Made by a program: the position numbers and the translations under genes. A model generated the notes under the pieces. It was not told where the DNA came from. It saw only the letters and a program-made list of their open reading frames with translations, and made no database searches. Below, one piece after another: positions 17,100-26,727 of a DNA stretch of 64,000 nt (positions are counted from its first letter, which is position 1; each line of letters begins with the position of its first letter). The stretch lies in assembly GCF_000427095.1 (NCBI RefSeq), contig NC_021487.1, forward strand, positions 3,023,241-3,087,240, written 5' to 3'. The stretch comes from Chthonomonas calidirosea T49. Lineage in GTDB: Bacteria; Armatimonadota; Chthonomonadetes; Chthonomonadales; Chthonomonadaceae.

Positions 17100-18152
17100 G
17101 TGGAAATAGAGCACTCCGGCGTGTCCGCACAGCCGACGACAAAAACAGAAGCAAGAAAACGCATTCTTAGCGGGATGCAGCCTACCGGCACCGGAGCCCT
17201 TCATCTGGGTAACCTCGAAGGGGCGTTGCGAACGTGGGTGCGTCTGCAGGATGAATACGATATGTTCTGTTTTGTCGCCGACTGGCATGCCCTCACCACC
17301 CGCTATCACGAACCGGAGCAGATTCGCAAAGCATGCCTACAGGTGGCAGCGGACTATATTGCCGCAGGGATAGACCCAAAGAAGACGACGATCTTCCTGC
17401 AGAGCCAGGTCAAACAGCATGCCGAACTGCATCTGCTGCTTTCGATGATTACCCCTTTAGGTTGGCTCGAGCGCGTACCTAGCTTTAAAGAGAAGCGAGA
17501 GCTTATGCAGGAAAAGGGAGAAGGGGATGAGTCGATCTCCTATGGGCTATTGGGCTACCCGGTGTTGATGACAGCAGATATTCTGCTATATCGTGCCCAC
17601 GCGGTGCCCGTTGGAAAGGATCAAGCAGCCCATTTGGAGATATGCCGAGAGATAGCGCGAAGGTTTAATCGGCTTTATGGTGAGGTGTTTCCGGAGCCGC
17701 AAGCCCTCATTGGAGAGGAGACAGGGGTGGTGCCAGGCCTCGATGGGCGTAAAATGAGCAAGTCGTACGATAACTGCATCTATATTGCTGACGACGCCGA
17801 CACAGTGGCTCGAAAGATTATGAACGCCTTTACAACGCCTACGAAAATTCGAAAAACCGACCCCGGCGTGCCAGAGCAGTGCGCGGTGTGTCAGTTGCGA
17901 AAACTTTACGATCCGGAGGGCTATCGCGTCTCTTGGGAGGAGGATCGGGCCGGCAGAAGGGGATGTGTGCAGAACAAACGGGAGCTTATTGACATCCTCA
18001 ACGCCTACCTGGAGCCGATGCGCGCTCGTAGACAGGAGCTGTTGGCCGACCCCGGCGCGCTCGAACGCATTTTGGCGGACGGCGCAGAGCGCGCGCGAGA
18101 TTTCGCCGAGCAGACGATGCGGCTTGTGCGTGCTGCCCTCCATTTTTCGTAG
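17100..18152 (+). CDS. trpS: tryptophanyl-tRNA synthetase
   Basis: A 350-residue class I synthetase that charges tRNA-Trp. The HIGH-like signature appears within TGALHLGNLEGAL after GMQPTG, and the second signature is KMSKS in GRKMSKSYDN. The internal helix-rich part and the C-terminal anticodon-binding region fit family length (about 330-350). The start is GTG at 17100 with GAAGGAG upstream. Residues 1-18 ahead of RILSGMQ are an unconserved extension. I see no T-box leader upstream. Confidence 0.97.
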   Translation: MEIEHSGVSAQPTTKTEARKRILSGMQPTGTGALHLGNLEGALRTWVRLQDEYDMFCFVADWHALTTRYHEPEQIRKACLQVAADYIAAGIDPKKTTIFLQSQVKQHAELHLLLSMITPLGWLERVPSFKEKRELMQEKGEGDESISYGLLGYPVLMTADILLYRAHAVPVGKDQAAHLEICREIARRFNRLYGEVFPEPQALIGEETGVVPGLDGRKMSKSYDNCIYIADDADTVARKIMNAFTTPTKIRKTDPGVPEQCAVCQLRKLYDPEGYRVSWEEDRAGRRGCVQNKRELIDILNAYLEPMRARRQELLADPGALERILADGAERARDFAEQTMRLVRAALHFS

Positions 18153-18169
18153 TGAGGTAGAGAGGGCAA

Positions 18170-19258
18170 ATGGAAGTGTGTCCGACGTCCAAAACGCTCA
18201 AAACCAACCAGAGTAAAACGCTCTGGTTGGTGGCTCTGTTCCTTGGCCTCATTCTCGGACTCGTCGGCCTCTTCTTTTTTGCCTTTCAACAGGAACAACA
18301 GGCCATACAGTCGCAAGAAGACCCTGGGTTCGTTCATGCGTGGATAGAGGGGGTACGCTACGGCCCCAATTTAACCCTGAGTACCGGTGACCCTCTAACG
18401 AAGTGGCTTGCACGTTACCATCTGCCTTGGTTTCAAAAACCACATCTTTTTGTGAGTCGCTATCAGGCCAACCCAGGAAGCCTTGAACTTTGGTTAGGTT
18501 ATCAAAGCGAACTACCTAATCATCCCGACCTCGTATGCCATCGGGTGGGAAGAACGGCTTTTATAGATAATTTTGGCCAAGCCTATCATGGTTTTCTGGA
18601 TGTGTTACCCCATGCGATCGGCATCTACCTACCTGGCTACGATCATTCGGCTAGCGAGTTGATATGCACCTTGCATTGGATGCCTAGTCCGCCCGATCCG
18701 CCGTTTCCTGTTTCCGAGCCGATGCGTTTTTTTATCTCTTTGCCGCACTATGTCCGTAAGCTTCCACCGGCTAAGGAGATACCTAATGGCCCCGTTGTCC
18801 AAACGCGTCGGGGCGTCACGGTAACGCTCAGCCATGTCTATCTCAGCGATCCTCAGTTCTCCGATCCGGATACAGCCCGCAATGAGATCACTTTTCACTT
18901 GAAAATCGAGGGCGGCACGCTGGCCGCTTCCAACGTGCTGACCACGGCCATTGCTGACCCGTTCTCCCTACACCGAAGTCCTTCTGCGTGGCCTCCAGCG
19001 CGTCAACCGCTCTCTATTTCAGACCCTTATGGCTTTCCACTGATCTCCCCCGATCGCAGCATTACTCCCATGTACTCGCTCGGCTCTTTCGGAGGGCCTC
19101 TGCAAGAGCCGGATGGGGCTGTTTGGGTGGCTCCGGTAGACGGCGCGGGTCGCTCTACGGATGTGGTGCGCTTCCGCTTCGATGTGCGCCCTAGGGGTGG
19201 AGGGGCTCTGATCCCCTTCGATATGGTGGTTCGAGTTCATCACGACGCTTCCGTGTAG
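18170..19258 (+). CDS. membrane-anchored protein of unknown function
   Basis: A 362-residue protein I do not recognise. Residues about 19-42 form one transmembrane helix after a short polar N-terminus, and the remainder is predicted extracytoplasmic and beta-rich, with many Pro and aromatic residues. The central part (RRGVTVTLSHVYLSDPQ) resembles the beta-sandwich style of DUF-type exported domains, but no family motif is convincing. AGAGGG precedes the ATG at 18170 by about 5 bases. It starts 18 bases after trpS, so co-transcription is likely. Codon use looks like its neighbours. Confidence 0.75.
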   Translation: MEVCPTSKTLKTNQSKTLWLVALFLGLILGLVGLFFFAFQQEQQAIQSQEDPGFVHAWIEGVRYGPNLTLSTGDPLTKWLARYHLPWFQKPHLFVSRYQANPGSLELWLGYQSELPNHPDLVCHRVGRTAFIDNFGQAYHGFLDVLPHAIGIYLPGYDHSASELICTLHWMPSPPDPPFPVSEPMRFFISLPHYVRKLPPAKEIPNGPVVQTRRGVTVTLSHVYLSDPQFSDPDTARNEITFHLKIEGGTLAASNVLTTAIADPFSLHRSPSAWPPARQPLSISDPYGFPLISPDRSITPMYSLGSFGGPLQEPDGAVWVAPVDGAGRSTDVVRFRFDVRPRGGGALIPFDMVVRVHHDASV

Positions 19259-19404
19259 AAGCCTCTACGGTAAGTGGCTCCTCGCATGTCATCCACTCGA
19301 CGCTTTTTTGACTTTCCCCTCTAAATAAAAAGCCGAATCCTGGCAATATTTCTGTGGGCATCTATGGGCGCATTCCAAATCGTTCATCGGGAAGGGAATC
19401 GGCG

Positions 19405-20415
19405 TTGAAAGGATTCGCATGGGCGGCGAGAGTTTTCTGGTCGGTCTGCCTCTGCTGTTGTCTCTGTGCGCAATGCATGGCTACGGACTACGAAGACAGT
19501 CCCGAACCCATCCCTATTTTACTGATTCGAAGTAGCAATAACGCCTTCTACGACCCAACTCAAAAAGGGTTTTTGCAAAGTTTGAAACGGCAGGAACAGA
19601 TGTTGAATATAAGTGCGAAGGTCAACATCATCTCCCTGTCCGGCTCGCAGGATACCGACCAAAAGATGATCGAACAGGCGCTAAACCAGCATCCACAACT
19701 TATCGTTACATTAGGCACAGATGCAACAATTGAAACATCTGCAGTGCATCCAGACGTTCCGGTGCTGTTTACTTTGGTGCTGAATCCTGTAGCGCTCGGA
19801 GTGGTTAAATCGCTTGATGCACCGGGCACGAACTTTAGCGGAACAACCCTGTTAGTGAGCCCTGGCAAGCAACTAGAGGCCCTTTTGCAGGTAGATCCTC
19901 AGGTGAGTCGCGTTGGGGCGATCTATACTCAGGGCGATCCGGTTTCACAAGCGTTTCTTGAGGCGGCTCAGTCGGATGCACAACAGCTTCATATCACTTT
20001 GGTAACGATCGCTGTAAAGAGCGGTGATCCGCCTAGTACCGCCCTGCAGTCGCTTGACGGCAAGGTGGACGCTTTGTGGACAATTGCCGACCCAGCTTCG
20101 AGCGGACCTCAAGCGTTGCAAGCCACCTTAGCCTATGCACATGCTCACAATTTACCGGTACTTGGGCTTTCCGGCGCAACAGTGCACGAGGGGGCCCTAT
20201 TAGCTCTTTTTCCTGACCTGGAAGACGAGGGGGCGCTAACCGCAGAAATGGCCGGCTATCTGTTGAGCGGGTCTCAGAAAATCGAACAACTCCGAGTGCG
20301 TGGGCCACGAAAGGTGCTGCTTTGTATCAATTTAGACGTGGCCCGCGCGTTGAAAATAAAAGTGCCTAACGACGTACTTCACCTCGCCGATGAGGTGGTG
20401 GATTCGGAAAGATAG
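19405..20415 (+). CDS. ABC-type periplasmic substrate-binding protein (PF04392-like)
   Basis: A protein of 336 residues from the TTG at 19405, or 353 from the ATG at 19354. I prefer TTG because GAAGGGA sits about 7 bases upstream and the signal peptide (LKGFAWAARVFWSVCLCC region, cut near MA-TDYED) then starts at once. The body matches the COG2984/TrpX-like binding fold: PILLIRSSNNAFYDPT, LIVTLGTDATIET, VPVLFTLVLNPVALGVV and LPVLGLSGATVHEGALLALFPD. No permease or ATPase gene is nearby. Its 3' end lies 10 bases before the histidine kinase start, which suggests it is a ligand receptor for that kinase. The ligand is unknown. Confidence 0.85.
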   Translation: MKGFAWAARVFWSVCLCCCLCAQCMATDYEDSPEPIPILLIRSSNNAFYDPTQKGFLQSLKRQEQMLNISAKVNIISLSGSQDTDQKMIEQALNQHPQLIVTLGTDATIETSAVHPDVPVLFTLVLNPVALGVVKSLDAPGTNFSGTTLLVSPGKQLEALLQVDPQVSRVGAIYTQGDPVSQAFLEAAQSDAQQLHITLVTIAVKSGDPPSTALQSLDGKVDALWTIADPASSGPQALQATLAYAHAHNLPVLGLSGATVHEGALLALFPDLEDEGALTAEMAGYLLSGSQKIEQLRVRGPRKVLLCINLDVARALKIKVPNDVLHLADEVVDSER

Positions 20416-20425
20416 GAGGAAGAGT

Positions 20426-22849
20426 ATGCACAGTAAAATGGCGCGAAGGCTGATGCGACAATACATCACGCTTACCGCGCTACCTTTGATCATAACGGTG
20501 CTAACGCTTCAACATCTTGGCCATGAGCAGATTCTCTGGACAGGCGATACCATGCGCCGTATCAACCAGGAGATGCTAAACCAAGCCGGAGAGCAGTTTG
20601 AGGAGCTCGGCAGCCGGGCGGTACAAGAGGCTAGCAATAGGGCACAGGCAACTTCTACAGCGACCATCGAGGCTATCAGTCAGCAGCTTCTGAAGCTGCA
20701 GAGCGACACTATGCAACAGGCCGCGAAGGAGTATGCAAACGCGAGTTCCAGGGCGCTATTGACGGCACTTGACCAGTCGGTGAAGAGGCAAAGAGCCGTG
20801 TTATTGAATGTGGGGGACAAAACGAAGGCGTTAATCCATCAGTCCGCCATAGAATCTCAAAAGCGTGCTGGCGGCAACGTGGAGAGCGCTATGATGGCGC
20901 TCAATCGCGAGATCATCCAAGCGCGCGCCTTGGACATTATCAATCAGATACAAGACGTGCTGCATGCGGCTCCGCAGTTTCTGCGTCTCACATCGCAAAT
21001 GATCGATATGTCACCGGAAAGCGACCGAGATAGAGAAGTCAAACTCGATGCGCTTACCCGTCGGATACCAGGATTTCTGCGCGTTAGCGTGATTAATCCC
21101 CAGGGTCAAGAGATCACGGCCTCTGCAGCCGATAGACTCATTACCAGCGACGATCTAAAAAACTATGCCAAGGCCTCTTGGTTTATTGCTGCACTAGGAG
21201 GTCACACATTCATTGGAAGAGCCGAAGCGGATGCTGAACCAGGCGTCCCAGACCTACGTATCGCTGTCCCCATTGAAACCTATCCGGGGCATGTCGTGGG
21301 TGTACTCGCTGCTCGCTACTCTTTAGAGGATGTCTGGAACCAAATTCGCAGCACACGCATAGGCGACACAGGCTTCGCCTGTGTGTTTGATGAACAGGAG
21401 CGACCGCTCCTTCAGCCGCGGCCGATACCTGCCGATGCCCTCATTGCAGAGGCCACTTTGCCCGAGCTCAATTGGCATATTGTTACGGTAGTGCCAAGAT
21501 CTGAGGCGATCAAACCCATTGCAGCGCTCAAATCAGACCTCGAGCAGGCCGCTCATAGTGTTGACAAGCAGACCCAGTTACTGTTGGTTGAGGTAGCTAA
21601 AAGAGCCACGAAAGATCTGGAAGCAAAGTTGACCCATATCAGTTTTGATGCGGGTCGCACGATGCAGCATAACGCACAAATAGCACTTCGAACAACTTCT
21701 CAGCAAGCTCGGATGCAGGCAAGACTTCACCTCGCAACGCTCCAAAGGGCAATTCGGCAACAAACGGAGTGGGCGATGCAACAGAGCCGTCAAAAGATGA
21801 GCCAGGCGGTAGCCGTGACTGCACGGCATATGGCGACTAAGGCACGTGCTTTAACGGTACAAGCTCAGAAACGTGCTGATGGACGCCTCTCTTTGTTGGC
21901 ACTTCTCTTCACCACGCTCTCTTGCTTGATCACCGGCTTCGCTGCCGTTGTAACAGCCAACCGAATCGTGAGGCCGGTTGTTCGGCTATCCCAAGCGGCC
22001 GCGGCTATCGCAGAAGGAGACCTCGATAAGCGGGTAGAAGAGGACGGGCCAGACGAGATTGGAGAGCTGGCTATAGCTTTCAATACGATGACGGCCTCCT
22101 TGCAACAAAGCCGTAACGAACTGCAAGAGACCCAAGGGCAGCTTGTTCAGTCAGCCAAGCTGGCCTCTTTAGGAACGCTGTCAGCAGGTGTGGCCCATGA
22201 GCTGAACCAGCCACTAGCAATTATTCGCGGTATCGCCCAACAGATCATCGCAGATGATAGCCTCCCTGAAGAGATAAGAGCCGACCTTGAGATCATTGAA
22301 GGGCAAACAGGGCGCATGGTAAAGATCATCCGCCATCTACGTACCTTCTGCCGTATGGGTACCACCGATTTTAGCCTTGTGGATGTAAACGAGGTCATAC
22401 GCAACTGTTTCATTTTGGTGGGGGCACAGCTGAAAGCGCACAATGTGGAGGTGGATCTACAGCTTTCTGAAGGCTTGCCTTCCGTGCTAGGCGACGCCAA
22501 TGAGCTGGAACAGGTGTTCTTAAACCTCATTACGAATGCGCGCGATGCCCTGGAGGACAGAGCCAACGCGCTGATCACGATCGTTTCAAAAGTGCAGAAT
22601 AACAAAGTGGTCGTTGAATTTCGGGATAACGGGCCTGGAATACCGGACGACGTGCGCCCCCACATTTTTGATCCCTTCTTTACCACCAAAGAGGCGGGGA
22701 AGGGAACCGGCTTGGGGCTTTCAATTAGCCACAGCATCATCAAAAGACATCAGGGCGCCATAGATGTTCGCAACGATGGAGGGGCGGTATTTACGGTCAC
22801 CCTGCCCATACCCGAACAGGCTCGTATGGAAATGCAAGAGGCGGCTTAG
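20426..22849 (+). CDS. Cache/HAMP sensor histidine kinase with coiled-coil ectodomain
   Basis: A 807-residue membrane histidine kinase. The first transmembrane helix is at about residues 10-27. A long Ala/Gln-rich coiled coil (about 40-165) is followed by a Cache-like sensor domain (about 170-370), a second coiled coil (about 375-485) and a second transmembrane helix (about 490-515). HAMP follows ([19 protein letters not shown]), then the HisKA box GVAHELNQP with His591, N box [11 protein letters not shown]1 DNGPGIPDD and G2 [14 protein letters not shown] 20426 has TAGGAGGA 5 bases before it, so I reject an upstream ATG at 20390. The response regulator follows 120 bases later. Confidence 0.93.
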   Translation: MHSKMARRLMRQYITLTALPLIITVLTLQHLGHEQILWTGDTMRRINQEMLNQAGEQFEELGSRAVQEASNRAQATSTATIEAISQQLLKLQSDTMQQAAKEYANASSRALLTALDQSVKRQRAVLLNVGDKTKALIHQSAIESQKRAGGNVESAMMALNREIIQARALDIINQIQDVLHAAPQFLRLTSQMIDMSPESDRDREVKLDALTRRIPGFLRVSVINPQGQEITASAADRLITSDDLKNYAKASWFIAALGGHTFIGRAEADAEPGVPDLRIAVPIETYPGHVVGVLAARYSLEDVWNQIRSTRIGDTGFACVFDEQERPLLQPRPIPADALIAEATLPELNWHIVTVVPRSEAIKPIAALKSDLEQAAHSVDKQTQLLLVEVAKRATKDLEAKLTHISFDAGRTMQHNAQIALRTTSQQARMQARLHLATLQRAIRQQTEWAMQQSRQKMSQAVAVTARHMATKARALTVQAQKRADGRLSLLALLFTTLSCLITGFAAVVTANRIVRPVVRLSQAAAAIAEGDLDKRVEEDGPDEIGELAIAFNTMTASLQQSRNELQETQGQLVQSAKLASLGTLSAGVAHELNQPLAIIRGIAQQIIADDSLPEEIRADLEIIEGQTGRMVKIIRHLRTFCRMGTTDFSLVDVNEVIRNCFILVGAQLKAHNVEVDLQLSEGLPSVLGDANELEQVFLNLITNARDALEDRANALITIVSKVQNNKVVVEFRDNGPGIPDDVRPHIFDPFFTTKEAGKGTGLGLSISHSIIKRHQGAIDVRNDGGAVFTVTLPIPEQARMEMQEAA

Positions 22850-22969
22850 AATGGTATAAACCTCTCTCGCAAAAAAACCGATAATTCTACACGCTCAACG
22901 CATCGAGCAGAGGATTGGTGATTCTTAAGTCATTGAAAATAGAAATGAGACAAATTAGAGGAATAGGCG

Positions 22970-24529
22970 ATGGCAAAAATACTTCTAGCAGATGATGAAG
23001 AGGGTCTGCGCATGTTGCTCAGCAGACAGCTAAAACGAGCAGGCCATGAGGTTACTTTAGCGGAAGATGGCTTGGTGGCTTTAGAGCATTTGCAAAAAGA
23101 AAAGTTCGACTTAGTCGTTTCCGATATGAAAATGCCGCGCCTTGACGGTATGGGGCTCTTGGCAAAAGCCGCTGAAGTCGCGCCAGATACAGACTTTATT
23201 ATCCTAACCGGCCATGGCAACCTAGAGAACGCCGTAGAGGCCTTCAAAACGGGCAATGTGTATGACTATCTTTTGAAACCCTTAGACGACATCAACGAGC
23301 TCAATGCGGTTGTAGACCGTGCCTTAGAACGCAAGTACCTGCGCGCCGAAAACTCTCGCTTGGTGGCCGAACTCCAACAGCGTATTGCCGAGCTAGAGGA
23401 GGCCCACAAAGAGTTAGCGCGGATGGCACAGACCGACGGACTTACCGGTCTACTAAATCATCGCACCATTCATGGCAAACTGCAGGAGCTGCTGGAGCGA
23501 CAGAAACCTTTGAGTGTGATCCTTGTGGATACCGACGACTTTAAGCGACTTAACGATACCTATGGACATCTTATGGGGGATATCGCTCTCAGGCATATTG
23601 CAGACATTCTTCAAAACTACTGTCCGCGCGAGGCGTTTCTCGGCCGTTGCGGTGGAGACGAGTTTATGGTGATATTGCCCGGCCTCACGGCGGCGCAGGC
23701 TATGGAGGTAGCCGAAGGCATTCGGCATCAGATCATCGAAAATCCTCTACATACTGCAGAGGGTAATCGCCTGCCTATGCGTCTCTGTTTTGGCATCGCC
23801 GACACGGCCACCGTTGGCTTTGGCCCTGCTGGGCTGATCACAGCGGCGGATGCAGCTCTCTATGAAAGCAAGCGCGATGGAGGTGACCGCGTCAGCCTGT
23901 ACGTGTTAGACGATGATCCGAGCCGTGATGACCTCGGACGAACCGCTTACTCGGTTTTAGATGGTCTGGTAACAGCGGTGGATCGAAAAGACCGCTACAC
24001 GCGTGCCCATTCCGAGCATATGACTCAATATGCGCTGACGCTGGCAAAGGCCATGAACATGTCGGAGAACGTTTGTGAGATCGTCCGTGTGGCAGGCCTG
24101 CTACACGATGTGGGTAAGATCGGGGTTCCGGACTCGGTTCTGCGCAAACCAGGCAAGCTTACCGATGAAGAGTACGAGATCATGAAGACCCATGTCTCAC
24201 TTTCTGCTGCCATCATTCACGGTCTACCTAACCTGTCCGACATCCTCGATGCCGTGGCCCATCATCATGAACGATGGGATGGTAAGGGTTACCCCTATGG
24301 CAAGAAGGGGGAGGAGATACCGCTGCTTGGGCGCATTATGGCCATTGCCGATGCCTTTTCTGCGATGACGATGGATCGACCTTATCGTGCAGGGTTGGAC
24401 ATAGAAACGGCTCTACAGGAGATAGAGCGCGGTGCTGGCACACAGTTCGATCCCAATCTTGTGCCCATCTTCGTAAGGGCTGTGCGCGAACAACTCAAAG
24501 AGCAGGAGGCTCAACAGCTCGCTGCCTAA
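22970..24529 (+). CDS. response regulator with GGDEF and HD-GYP domains
   Basis: A 519-residue signalling protein. The receiver domain (1-120) has the phospho-acceptor Asp52 (VVSDMKMP) and the conserved Lys in YLLKPLDD. A short coiled coil leads to a GGDEF domain (about 145-305) with intact GGDEF at 228-232, the diguanylate cyclase active site. The HD-GYP domain (about 320-500) has HSEHM, the LLHDVGKIG metal motif (His379, Asp380), HHERWDGKGYP (GYP at 440-442) and IADAFSAMT, the cyclic-di-GMP phosphodiesterase signature. Both opposing activities look intact. Its likely partner is the kinase just upstream. Confidence 0.95.
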   Translation: MAKILLADDEEGLRMLLSRQLKRAGHEVTLAEDGLVALEHLQKEKFDLVVSDMKMPRLDGMGLLAKAAEVAPDTDFIILTGHGNLENAVEAFKTGNVYDYLLKPLDDINELNAVVDRALERKYLRAENSRLVAELQQRIAELEEAHKELARMAQTDGLTGLLNHRTIHGKLQELLERQKPLSVILVDTDDFKRLNDTYGHLMGDIALRHIADILQNYCPREAFLGRCGGDEFMVILPGLTAAQAMEVAEGIRHQIIENPLHTAEGNRLPMRLCFGIADTATVGFGPAGLITAADAALYESKRDGGDRVSLYVLDDDPSRDDLGRTAYSVLDGLVTAVDRKDRYTRAHSEHMTQYALTLAKAMNMSENVCEIVRVAGLLHDVGKIGVPDSVLRKPGKLTDEEYEIMKTHVSLSAAIIHGLPNLSDILDAVAHHHERWDGKGYPYGKKGEEIPLLGRIMAIADAFSAMTMDRPYRAGLDIETALQEIERGAGTQFDPNLVPIFVRAVREQLKEQEAQQLAA

Positions 24530-24576
24530 GTAGGCATTCTCCTGAGCCTCTTTGTGCTCTTTTCAAGGATGGAACC

Positions 24577-26559
24577 TTGCGTAAATCATGGAAGAGCCTT
24601 TCGAGTGGTGTGCTGGCCCTTGTGCTAAACCTCACTGTGAGGTCGGGGCATTGCCTCGAAGCCAAATTAGGACCGGCAAATTCTCAAGAGAACGAGCTGC
24701 TCTTTGCAGGTAAGCTCGATGTTGTCAGCGCTTCTCGAACGAAGCAGCCTCTCGATCAAGCACCTGCGGACGTCACCGTTATCACTGCCGATCAGATAGA
24801 ACGCTCCGGTGCCGTAACGCTGCTCGATGTGCTGCGCTATGTGCCAGGACTGAACGTTTCCGAGAGCAACGCCACGGTAGCAAGCGTATCGTTAAGAGGT
24901 CTAAACTCTCTGCTCACAAACACCCTGCTGGTCATGATTGATGGACGGCCGGTCAACCAGGACGTTAGCGGTGGGGTCACTTGGGACTTTTTGCCGCTGG
25001 CACTGTTGCAGATTCAGCGGATCGAGATCGTCCGAGGTCCCGGCTCCACGCTCTATGGTGCGAACGCCTTCAATGGCGTTATCAACATTATTACCAAGAC
25101 ACCTCAAGAGCAGCTAGAGGGTGCAAGAAACCGCCTCCAATTTCGTACGGTTGTAGGAGGTTATAAGAGCGATTATGATGAACTGTTAGCCTCAGCCGCC
25201 GATCGACATGGCAGCGCGATCTCCTTAAGTTTTGCCTATAACCATTCTGGCGGATATGGGTCAGCGGGAAAGATGGGCGTATGGGATAGCTACGCAACCC
25301 CCCTGATCAACCTGGATTTCAATCATCAAAATCGGCATGCGGAATATCGGCTTCAAGCGGGCACCGTTGCGTCAAGTGAGAATGTCTACCAGAATATTTT
25401 TCTCCAAGGGGCGCATTTCTACCAGTCCTATATAACGTTTCATTATGGAGAGCCTAGGGCTCAAGATCCCTTAACCGTTCGAGGGAGCTATAACAACTAT
25501 AGTGAAACCGCGCAGAATGTAGACTATACCCGGCATTATGTGTTTGAAGGCGAGATACAAAAACAGAATACCTTCAATGGACGAAATACTCTGGTCTACG
25601 GTATGAGTCTACGCCATGTCTACTTTCATTCGGGCATCGCCACACCAGGACGCCACAATCAGAATCTGTTTGGGTTTTATGCGCAGGATGAGGCAAAGCT
25701 TGGTAAGGGATGGATAGCCTATGCCGGACTACGTTATGACGACGATTCGCTGGTAGGATCTCGCATTTCGCCACGCCTGACGGTGATAAAAGATTTGGGC
25801 GCTCGGCAGACGCTGCGTCTTACGTATGGCACTTCCTACCAAATCCCAAGCCTGATAACCTCCTATGCGAGTTTTGCTGTTCCCATTGCACCCATGGTAA
25901 ACGAAGGCGTTGTTGGAAATACGCATCTTGCTTCTATTCGGTTGCAGGGGGGAGAAATAGATTGGCGCAAAGGGTTTTCCAATGGATTTGTTGGGATAGA
26001 TATCTACTACAACAACATCCGTAAGCTTATTGGCCCGGCTCCTCTCACTTTCTTCCCCTCACCTCCGTTTCCGCCTGGCACACCATCCTCCGTGACGTTT
26101 GCCAATAATGGTGGGGCACGCACCTACGGTTTTGAGGTCGAAAGCGAGCTGCAACTCGCAAAACATATGCATGCCCTATTCAACTACTCGTTTGCCAACC
26201 AGCATTTTGACGATAGTTCTGTGGCAGGTTTTTTTCAACCAAACCATATGTTGAATATAGGCCTAGATATGGGGCCTATAAGGCGTTGGGAGGTGTTTTT
26301 GGGAACGCATTTGGTGGGGGCTGTAAGCGCCATTATCGGGGATGGAGGTTTTTACACCGCGCCGGCCTATATACGAACCGACTTAAGAATCGGCTATCGG
26401 CTACGGGAGGGCAAGGAGCCGCTGACGATTGCATTTATCGTGCATAATCTCTTTGATGACCATCACATCGAGTTCCCTTTTGATGACGATAGCCCATTGC
26501 CAGCACAGGTCGCTCCCCAAAGGACGAACCTCTATTTAGAGATTTCCGGCAAGTTCTAA
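24577..26559 (+). CDS. TonB-dependent outer-membrane receptor
   Basis: A 660-residue outer-membrane receptor. The signal peptide is followed by the plug domain (about 45-175): VVSASRTKQPLDQAPADVTV, LLDVLRYVPGLNV and VRGPGSTLYGANAFNGVINI are typical plug motifs. The remaining residues form a TonB-type beta barrel, ending in the terminal strand YLEISGKF with the C-terminal Phe. The ligand cannot be told. The start is TTG at 24577 with AAGGATGG upstream. It lies 47 bases after the REC-GGDEF-HD-GYP gene, and the shared direction with the binding protein and kinase suggests uptake and sensing of one compound. The last codons are duplicated downstream (see the 33-bp repeat). Confidence 0.93.
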   Translation: MRKSWKSLSSGVLALVLNLTVRSGHCLEAKLGPANSQENELLFAGKLDVVSASRTKQPLDQAPADVTVITADQIERSGAVTLLDVLRYVPGLNVSESNATVASVSLRGLNSLLTNTLLVMIDGRPVNQDVSGGVTWDFLPLALLQIQRIEIVRGPGSTLYGANAFNGVINIITKTPQEQLEGARNRLQFRTVVGGYKSDYDELLASAADRHGSAISLSFAYNHSGGYGSAGKMGVWDSYATPLINLDFNHQNRHAEYRLQAGTVASSENVYQNIFLQGAHFYQSYITFHYGEPRAQDPLTVRGSYNNYSETAQNVDYTRHYVFEGEIQKQNTFNGRNTLVYGMSLRHVYFHSGIATPGRHNQNLFGFYAQDEAKLGKGWIAYAGLRYDDDSLVGSRISPRLTVIKDLGARQTLRLTYGTSYQIPSLITSYASFAVPIAPMVNEGVVGNTHLASIRLQGGEIDWRKGFSNGFVGIDIYYNNIRKLIGPAPLTFFPSPPFPPGTPSSVTFANNGGARTYGFEVESELQLAKHMHALFNYSFANQHFDDSSVAGFFQPNHMLNIGLDMGPIRRWEVFLGTHLVGAVSAIIGDGGFYTAPAYIRTDLRIGYRLREGKEPLTIAFIVHNLFDDHHIEFPFDDDSPLPAQVAPQRTNLYLEISGKF

Positions 26560-26598
26560 AAAATTTATTTAGAGATTTCCGGCAAGTTCTAAAAAATT
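26533..26598 (+). repeat. perfect 33-bp tandem duplication across a stop codon
   Basis: Positions 26533-26565 and 26566-26598 are identical 33-base units that begin TATTTAGAG and end CTAAAAAATT. The first copy holds the last eight codons and stop of the TonB receptor gene. The second is an untranslated copy that repeats the stop. It looks like a recent slip or unequal exchange. Confidence 0.95.
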
Positions 26599-26668
26599 TT
26601 GATGCGAAGAAACAAAGATATCATGCCCACAGCGGAAGAACGTGGCTTTTCATCGAGCTTATAAAATG

Positions 26669-26695
26669 GGAAGGCGGTCTCACAGACCGCCTTCC
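26669..26695. terminator. bidirectional terminator between TonB receptor and flagellin
   Basis: GGAAGGCGGTCT (26669-26680) pairs perfectly over 12 bp with AGACCGCCTTCC (26684-26695) around CAC. On the minus strand the stem is followed by CATTTTATAAG, on the plus strand by GCTGTTTGCC. It lies between convergent genes and probably serves the flagellin gene best. Confidence 0.85.
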
Positions 26696-26727
26696 GCTGT
26701 TTGCCGCTCTCTGTTTCATTAGCCGCT

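Noticed and set aside
26533-26598. Target-site duplication of an insertion sequence
   Set aside because: The two 33-bp copies abut each other with nothing between them and there is no transposase or terminal inverted repeat nearby.
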